A DNA stretch of 64,000 bases from Pseudeuparius sepicola (Eukaryota > Arthropoda > Insecta > Coleoptera > Anthribidae), in NCBI GenBank assembly GCA_963920635.1, contig OY987301.1:12554501-12618500 (forward strand), in the 5' to 3' direction. Position 1 is the first letter of the stretch. Every line of letters begins with the position of its first letter. Positions 57,055-64,000 of this stretch are shown one piece after another. The notes under the pieces were generated by a model. That model saw only the letters and a program-made list of their open reading frames with translations, searched no databases and was not told the DNA's origin. The position numbers and the translations under genes are program-made.

Positions 57055-57125
57055 CTGTGAAACAAAATCCCGGGCTCTTGCTTTTCACTTCTGCTTTTGC
57101 AACCAAACGCTGAACAATTCACCAT
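57055..57125 (-). CDS. First coding exon of a THAP-domain protein
   Basis: On the minus strand an ATG opens 71 nt ending at donor CACAG|GTAAGT. The peptide MVNCSAFGCKSRSEKQEPGI, then LFH(R), is the N-terminal half of a THAP zinc finger: M-V-x-C-x4-C, a basic stretch, then the F-H-R that precedes F-P in the family. THAP domains bind DNA through C2CH zinc coordination and occur in insect transcription regulators and P-element-like transposases. The second zinc half (C-S-x-H-F) must be in a later exon at lower coordinates; I could not find it between 55.5 and 57.0 kb. A CAAAATGGCGGCC-like stretch upstream (about 57215-57235) would be the promoter region. Confidence 0.65.
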
Positions 57126-58897
57126 CGTAAGAGTATATTTTCTCCTTAATCACTGTTACTTTTAATTCACAAATTGACGAAAATTACTCACAACGTACTC
57201 GCTTTGTCTGCCACATATAAAATGGCCGCCGTTCAAAACGACGTAACAAAATCTATACACAGCAGGGTACAAATAAGCGCGGTGTCCTCTCTCCTCCTTG
57301 TCTAAGTATTTTTTAAGCCAAAACCGCACAACGGCCTGAAAAAAAAACAAATAATTAAATTTACTTAGAAATGAATGGCGATTCGAAAATGATTTTTATT
57401 TTAAGAGAAATCAGTGGCATACCATCAATGTCTGCCAAAATATGCAGGTCAGATTCCTCACGAACGCCACTGGTGGAAATAAAAGGAAATGTGGTACATC
57501 AAAAAATGCCTCTTAATGCATAGTACCTCTATACGAAATTTCATTAAAATATCTAGAGTGGTATATTTTGTTTGGGGTATTAATCAACACAAATTGACAG
57601 AACAAAAAAAACTAGGACAAACCCGTGCAACACTCATGAATGGGCGCTATTTCTGGCCCAAAAATGAAACGCTGTTTATTTAAAATTAGTGAAATGGAAG
57701 GCTGGAGCCCATACGTCTACTAAAATCGAGGTGTCGTCTAAACACCGAAACCAATTACGATTTCGGTTTTGTTTGGTTGTGATGTCCCGTTTATTGGAAA
57801 TAAATCATTCTGGATGGTAACCGAAGATGCCAGTCGTAAGTATAAACTGAAGAATGCAGTTTACGTTAGACGTCTAACGTCTAATTTCCGCAAACAAATA
57901 GTAGTGCATTCAATCTCAAGATCACTTACTTTAGTGCTATTTAAATAGGGAAGTTTCCTCTAATTGAATTTTGAACTCGTGCATCTTTGAGTTGTTTCGA
58001 TAAACTAATCGAGGCAGAAATCCTCATTTTTCGTGAAATCACTACCTACAATACAGGCATAAAATTATAAGGCACGTTTATGTCTTTAAGTTTAGGAATC
58101 CTTGATAATACAGCAGTTCTAATTTTAAATTTCTAATTATGAAGAAGTAGGTACCTACACAAACGCCTATGCCACTTTGGTGCATGGCCTCGAAGGGTAA
58201 TTTAAAGTACAAAATTACTTAGCGATGGATTATTATCCTCAAACATTTTACTTTTTGCGGCCAGGGAAGTGCCACAAGCCGCACAGCTAAGCATAATAAC
58301 ATAAAGCTTTAACTCCTTCCTGGAGTTCTTTGTTCAAAGATTTTGAAATACAATGCCAATCAGGTAAAATGTAGGTACTATCAGTAAGTTGTCCTACACA
58401 TTTAACTTTTCTTAAAAGTGTTGTATAAATTATATATTAGGTAATTTGAAATTAAAATGTGTATTTTCCATTACTAAGTCACAAGAGTACCTACAATCTT
58501 TCAGAGTGTATAAAGTATTCATCGATTGTATCTTACTCTCATCCTCATCCTAAAGTTCTACACTGTGTCAGCTCGTGTCCCATCACGATGAATGATTAAG
58601 GAACTAATAATACTCATCCATCTCTATTTCCGACCCTCGCTCTCTTATTTTTGGCGTGGGTTTTTTATTTGTATGAGTATCGAGTGGAAATTCGTTATCC
58701 AGCGACGGATATACTTTTAGGTGCTGCGTAGGTGGCAATTTTTACACCAGGTGTCCCAGCAATAAACTTTCTGTCATCTCATCAATATTGACCACACCAA
58801 CACTTTTGATAATAGCGTTTCGATCCCCTTATTCAATCTAGAAATTGAATTATAATCTGATATTTTGTACCACATATGGACAAAAATACTCTACTAG
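57126..58897. other. No gene seen other than the THAP promoter side
   Basis: AT-rich, with short frames. A GCCACTGG/CCAGTGGC-type pair lies at 57411-57475. Confidence 0.4.
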
Positions 58898-58964
58898 AGT
58901 ATTCTCTAGACTTTGATATGGATGGCTGCAGTGCTCGCTGCCCAGCTCCCCGCGGGGAATATTA

Positions 58965-59205
58965 TAAAATCGGACTAAAAAGTATTAAAATAATTTCTCC
59001 AGCCACATAAAGATGGGGCGCGTGCAGATAATAGCGTTGACTGAAATATTTAATTCAGTCAACGATAATAGTAAAGAGTGTCATTGGAAAACAATATTGG
59101 CAGTACAATAGGTAAAATTATTGTTAGTGACTTAAGTGCCTGCATCAATAATTATTATTATCTATTGCATGCGCCCCACGTTTTTTTAGTCCGTTTTTAA
59201 AAACG
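58965..59205. repeat. Inverted repeat with a central hairpin
   Basis: ATCGGACTAAAAAG and GATGGGGCGCGTGCAGATAA are mirrored by TTATTATCTATTGCATGCGCC and TTTTTTTAGTCCG. In the centre GTTGACTGAA-ATATTTAA-TTCAGTCAAC is a perfect hairpin (59037-59064). Confidence 0.65.
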
Positions 59206-59326
59206 TGTTATATTAAAAACATTTTTTTTGTTTTTTTTTTATATGTGACAGGTGTTATTTTTATTTTAAACTTTAAACCCAAGAATATTTTTTTTGTATA
59301 GGCATTATTTTTTAATAAATAATATA

Positions 59327-60435
59327 CAGTGCTATTCATAAAGTTTGCACCAAATGAGAACAATTTGTATTATTCGATTTTTTTGAAAACATGATTTCGG
59401 GATATGTTGAAGCATATTGCGCCTAAAGATAATCGTGATGTCACAGCCCATGCCTGCCAAATTTGACATTTAAAACTAAAAAATGGGAAAAATTGGGTTT
59501 GCCTTTGGCGAAAAAATATCAGGATATTTGTTTTTTCTTCATTATATCTCTTTAAATTGGTACACGATATTTTTCCCCCAAAATAACTTCAGATACTTTA
59601 CTGGTTGCTTTCTTACTAAACTATAAAAATACAAATAAATTTCAACGCAAAAAGGGGGAAAATAAGATGTTTTAAAATAGTTGTTGTGTTGTGTAACAAT
59701 AGAAAATTGGTGCAGGATCTTTAATTTTAAGCTAAGTTCATGCCCTGGTTCAGTGTTGTATTATTTTTACACAAAACACATCTATATTTTGGAATTGAGT
59801 GAAGCAAAATGATAAGGTACAGTTTTGCATTGAATTTTATGGTTTCGATTTCAATTCCTGGAATATAAAGTAAGAAAAAGACGAATATTCTTCTAAAAAT
59901 TGACATAGCGCACAATAATACAATACGAATACATTTTCTTAATAATCTTTTCCTACAAGCGTGCGGAAAAGTAGGTACAATTTTCCGCACGCATTTTAGT
60001 TTAGAACGTGTCACTTTTCCGCACTAGTGTGGAAAAGTGACTCTTTCTAAACTAAAAGTGTACTTTTGATTTCTTTGCTTTTCCGCACGCTTGTAGAAAA
60101 AATAGTTTTCCTAACTCTTGCGGAAAGTGTCTTTTCCACACTCGATTTCTTGGCTGAACTCCGCTACGCGTCGTTCAGCCAACTGCAATCGCGTGCGGAA
60201 AAGTGGCACTTTCCGCACTTGTTAGGAAATATACTATTTCCGATTTCCAAGATATAACCCCTAATTTTTATTTTAAATGTCATATTTGACGGGCATATGG
60301 GCTGTAACGTCACGACTGTCGTCAGGTGCAATAGTGTACCCAAAACATGCACCAACGTAGCCCGAAATCAGATTTTCAAAAAATCTAATAAATGAAACTT
60401 TTTCCCATTTGGTGCAAAGTTTATGAATAGCATTT
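59327..60435. mobile_element. CAGTGCTATTCATAAAGTTT inverted-repeat element containing a hairpin cluster
   Basis: CAGTGCTATTCATAAAGTTT-GCACCAAATG at the left is mirrored by CATTTGGTGCAAAGTTTATG-AATAGCA at the right, followed inward by a second mirrored line (CACAGCCCATGCCTGCCAAA). The ends resemble those of 6009-7369 (AAAGTTCGCACCA), so both may belong to one superfamily. The right terminus has decayed (GCATTTA for GCACTG). Confidence 0.75.
59950..60235. repeat. Cluster of GTGCGGAAAAG motifs forming nested hairpins
   Basis: About nine copies of GTGCGGAAA(AG) or its inverse within 290 bp, in both orientations. One hairpin is GGCTGAAC-TCCGCTACGCGTCG-TTCAGCC (about 60153-60181). Confidence 0.75.
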
Positions 60436-61499
60436 ATTTTCTGTGGATTTTTCTAATTTTTGTTTACCTATTTCAATCCAACTAAATACAGTATACGGCA
60501 ACATTTGACAAAGAAAAGATTTCCTAAAATTTCGCCCCCCCCCCTCGCCTCTACGCCACTGGATGACTGATGATTTTATTGTCTTTAAAACTAATGGGGA
60601 TGGCCATAAAAATGAATCTATGGTTAAAAGAATCAAATCTGTGAAATGCAAAAAATCAAACAATTTTTTTTGTAGAAAAAATATCGAGAAGTACCTAATT
60701 CGTTTGAATTTTCAGAACTCTGTCTCATTAACTTAACGTCACTGTCTCAGTTCGAAGCGCGCGCGTCCCTTGAGTTGCTGTTCTTTGAGCATATTAGCAC
60801 ATTAGAAACTTAATTAACGCAGCCTAAATAGGCTGTATTTACTGTGTTCCCACAATAGGCGCTGTAAAACTGCGGATGATTGAAATATTTCTTATACCTC
60901 GTAAAGGTTATTATATATTTATAACACCTAACCGGTGTATCAGTAATTTTACGCAAATATTTTGCCGCACTTTGTGTAGCAGTGCCTACTCAGTCCAGAA
61001 ACCACAAACTCGAGAACGCTCAGAAAAAGCTACGAGGCTAATCCGGTCTGTAATTAACTTATTTGAGCGCGGTTTAATTCGTACTTATTCTGCACCCAAT
61101 TACCCAGTTTAGCAGTGTGAGTCTGGGATTTTTTCCATCTGCTATAATTGGAGGCGGATATCCTCCGAGGGGCAGGAAGAAGGAGAAAACGTTGAACCTC
61201 GCGAAAACACTTTTTTCATCGATGTTTGTTTTAGTTTTAAGACGGGGAGACGGTTCAAAGGGACATTTATTTATGTTAGGCTGGAAGTATCGGCTCGGTG
61301 TTTTCTCGGCTTTCAGTCGAGATACAGAGCATCATAAAATTGTTTTTAAAAGATTCATCATCGGGGATTTGTAAACTCTGAAACAGAATGACAGAATGAT
61401 AGAAAATCCAAAGGATGTCTAAGGAATTGTGTGGATGTGTAACTACTATAACAAAGTTGTAAAAATAGCAAGAAATAGACATTGGTTTTTCTGAAATCA
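60436..61499. other. No supported gene
   Basis: Frames of 78 and 85 codons at 60876 and 61117 (the latter from a GTG) have no motif. Confidence 0.35.
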
Positions 61500-63290
61500 G
61501 AGTGGCACGTCTAGGCCAGGGCCTAAGCCTTTGAAAATGGCAAAAATTGAAAAAACAATTAGAACAGTATGAAACCCATTGGAAAAGGAAGAAAATATAG
61601 CATAAAGAACAGAAAAAATAATTTAAGGGCGATTTGAGGTACGGAAGTTGTAGTGGGTGATCTTTTAGTGGTGGAAAACGGTTTATCACGATTTCCGGCA
61701 AAACTGCACCTCCTATCGAAAAAAGCTAAACAGCAAAGTTTTAGGCAATAAAAAGATCTACAACTATTGTATTTACACTTTTTTTACATAACCTCAAAAT
61801 ATCCGCGAAAAATCGAAATAACCGATTTTTTGGTTTTTATATTTTTAATTTTAAACTCACCTTCTTTTGTCCCGAATACGCTGTAATTTTTTCGAATCAA
61901 AATATTTATTTTTACCCCTTTTTTTATTTTAAACCGAAAAAGTAACCTCATTTTCAATCGAAAATGCCTACGTCAAAAAAGCTGCTTTTTAAAAAAAGTC
62001 GGTTCGCTTTTTGTTCGTTGAAACCTCTACTTTCTGATAGTGTAAAAAATATATAATCACTTTGGAAAATTTTCTCAAAAATGCAAAAAACAAAAAACTC
62101 GACTTTGAAAAAAAAAATGTAATCATTGTTTAAAATTTTGCGCTATTTATTGAAATTTACACTTTAATTAGGTACTTGAAAAATTTAAGATTCCATGTTA
62201 TATTGATAAACCAAGAAATTGCAAATCGATATACAATGTGTCCCGGATAAGAATGAACAGCATGGGGATCTTGCAAATGGTGAGAGATAGAACAACCGTT
62301 AAATGGGGAAAAAGTTGCTCAATTTTGAGGTCAATAAAATGTTACAAACAGATATCTAATATATCTTTTCGTTATTGAGTTATTTTGAAAAGGGTGAAAT
62401 TTTGCATTTTCGATTTTATTTAAGTTGTTATCACAGTTAGGAAAAAGAAAAACACTTTCTTGTGTCACTTTTTAACAGGCTTTGAGATGGCGTTTTTAGA
62501 TTTGTTCTACAACATTTCGTTTTTTCCCCTTTCAACCGTTGTTCTATCTCTCACCGTTTGCAAGATCCCCATGCTGTTTATTCTTATCCGGGACACATCG
62601 TTTTGCAATTTCTTAGTTTACTAATATAACATGGAATCTTAAATTTTTCAAGTACCTACCTAAAGTGTAAATTTTAATAAATAGCGCAAAATTTGAAACA
62701 ATGATTAAAATTTTTTTTCGAAGTCGAGTTTTTTGTGTTTTGCATTTTCTGAGAAAATTTTTCATAGTGATGTATATATTTTTTACACCCTCAGAAAGTA
62801 GTGGTTTCAACGAACCAAAAGCGATCCGACTTTTTTTAAAAAGCAGCTTTTTGACGTGGGCATTTTCGATTGAAAATGAGCTTACTTTTTCGGTTTAAAA
62901 TCAAAAAAAGGGGTAAAAATAAATATTTTGATTCGAAAAAATTACAGCGTATTCGGGACATAAGAATGTAAGTTTTCACCAAATTTTGTGGAAAAAAAAT
63001 TTTTTTTGTGGATATTTTGAGGTTATGTGAAAAAAGTGTAAATACAATAGTTGTAGATCTTTTTATTGCCTACAACTTTGCCATTCAACTTTTTTCGATA
63101 GGAGTTGCAGTTTTGCCGAAAATTATGATAAACTGTTTTCCACCACTAAAAGATCACCCACTACAACTTCCGTACCTCAAATCGCCCTTAAATTATTTTT
63201 TCTGTTCTTTATGCTCCAATGGGTGTCATGCTGTTCTAGATTTTTTTGTTCTCAAAAATTATCTACCCTGGCCTAGTCAGAAACTAACAT
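61500..63290. mobile_element. 1.8-kb palindrome with mirrored arms of about 730 bp
   Basis: Left lines AACAGAAAAAATAATTTAAG, AGATCTACAACTATTGTATT and AAGATTCCATGTTATATTGA all recur inverted in the right half (63190, 63040 and 62620 regions). The centre (62234-62599) is itself bounded by CAATGTGTCCCGGATAAGAA and its mirror, so a smaller foldback lies at the hub. Matching ORFs on opposite strands (61276-61701 and 63008-63313) exist only because of the symmetry. Confidence 0.85.
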
Positions 63291-63313
63291 TCGCGATTTT
63301 TTCACCTTTTTAA

Positions 63314-64000
63314 TACTGGATTATTTTCTGAATGTGTGTCATAAATGTCAATGGAGGTCTAATAAGTATAGACAGTTTAGCAATGCAAAAGTTATGTAGG
63401 TAAATTCATTTATGATAATGTCTGACAATGGCATTAATGATCTTGGGAATTATTGCTTTGCTTTCCATTACTTTATCGCTAGAAAGGACAATATGATTGG
63501 TTGTTTCCTTAAGAGATGTCTCACCTATTGGATACAAGCAGCGTGAGGAAAATAATTGCGGTAATATGCGACAAACAGCTTCTCATTGATCAAAAGCCGA
63601 ACTGTTGATCTTTATCTTCCTTTTTTTTGGAAAGACAAAAAATGTGACGTTTCCGCTAGAATGCATCTCGAATAATAACTTAATTCAAAACCGATTTAAA
63701 TTTTCCCATAACGAGCAATCGTTTTCGGTCACTTTGATTCCACAGCAATCCATCGAACAATAATAAATAATATAATAATAATTTCAGGGCAATTTTATTG
63801 TTCAGACATTTCCCACAAACGCTTAATTGCATTAATTGCCACTGATTTCATAGCAAATAAATATGTTGCGCAATACAAACTAATGAAATACGAAATGTTT
63901 AGGCACACTTCATTACGTTTCAGGCTAGAAAACTTTTAACGGATGTTGCCGAGAATTTCCCGTTAGCAAATAGCGAATTCGTTAAGAGAGTTGGCTTGTA
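63314..64000. other. No feature seen
   Basis: AT-rich sequence to the window end. Confidence 0.45.

Noticed and set aside
56632..57475. CAGTGGCGT ends as a hAT element enclosing the THAP exon
   Set aside because: The inverted match is only about ten bases and no 8-bp duplication flanks it.
61276..63313. Two ORFs sharing the peptide FPPLKDHPLQLPYLKSPLNY
   Set aside because: They are the same DNA read from the two mirrored arms of the palindrome; no domain and no start context.

Overview
The window looks like an AT-rich insect nuclear contig, probably from a beetle, moth or related order; the order cannot be fixed from the sequence. Reasons: GT-AG introns as short as 52 nt, an animal RidA/UK114 gene, THAP-domain exons, an animal-type EnSpm/CACTA transposon, many TA-flanked inverted-repeat elements ending in CAGGGTG or CAGTG, and the insect-type repeat beginning AACCGACTTCAAAAAGGAGG. 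Nothing is bacterial: there are no operons and no ribosome binding sites.

Layout. 1-15 kb is almost entirely repeats: foldback elements at 1.5-2.6, 6.0-7.4, 8.5-8.8, 10.9-11.7 and 14.1-15.1 kb, plus a GC-rich island at 10.1-10.5 kb. At 15.23-15.78 kb lies the only complete host gene, a three-exon RidA/UK114 reactive-imine deaminase of 140 residues ending in SKL. From 17.5 to 35.1 kb, five widely spaced plus-strand segments look like alternative exons of one large host gene. Three are symmetric phase 1-1 cassettes (17477-17575, 22795-22899, 34899-35093). Two are ATG-bearing first exons ending in phase 1 (27397-27649 in a CpG-rich promoter-like region, and 32470-32578). The gene itself is not recognised and its common exons must lie elsewhere.

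35.55-44.04 kb is an 8.5-kb EnSpm/CACTA-like transposon with CACTG ends. On the minus strand it carries a six-exon, 556-residue accessory gene with an N-terminal SAM-like domain, followed 39 nt later by an uninterrupted 803-residue C2H2 zinc-finger transposase ORF. Both reading frames are open. Younger inverted-repeat elements have inserted into its 3' end and its first intron.

45-64 kb is again repeats: a 72-bp foldback with an 8-bp target duplication (45.2 kb), a CpG-rich candidate promoter (48.1-48.5 kb), foldbacks at 47.1-48.0, 52.4-53.2, 53.9-54.7 (with a coding-like exon inside), 59.3-60.4 and 61.5-63.3 kb, and a THAP first exon at 57.1 kb on the minus strand. Other points are a 350-bp foldback at 20.3-20.6 kb that holds a tRNA-like sequence and is flanked by a 13-bp duplication, a decayed THAP fragment at 18.8-19.0 kb, and hairpin clusters at 20-27 and 60 kb.

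All exon models come from reading splice sites and frame by eye. Family names come from remembered family features. No search was run.
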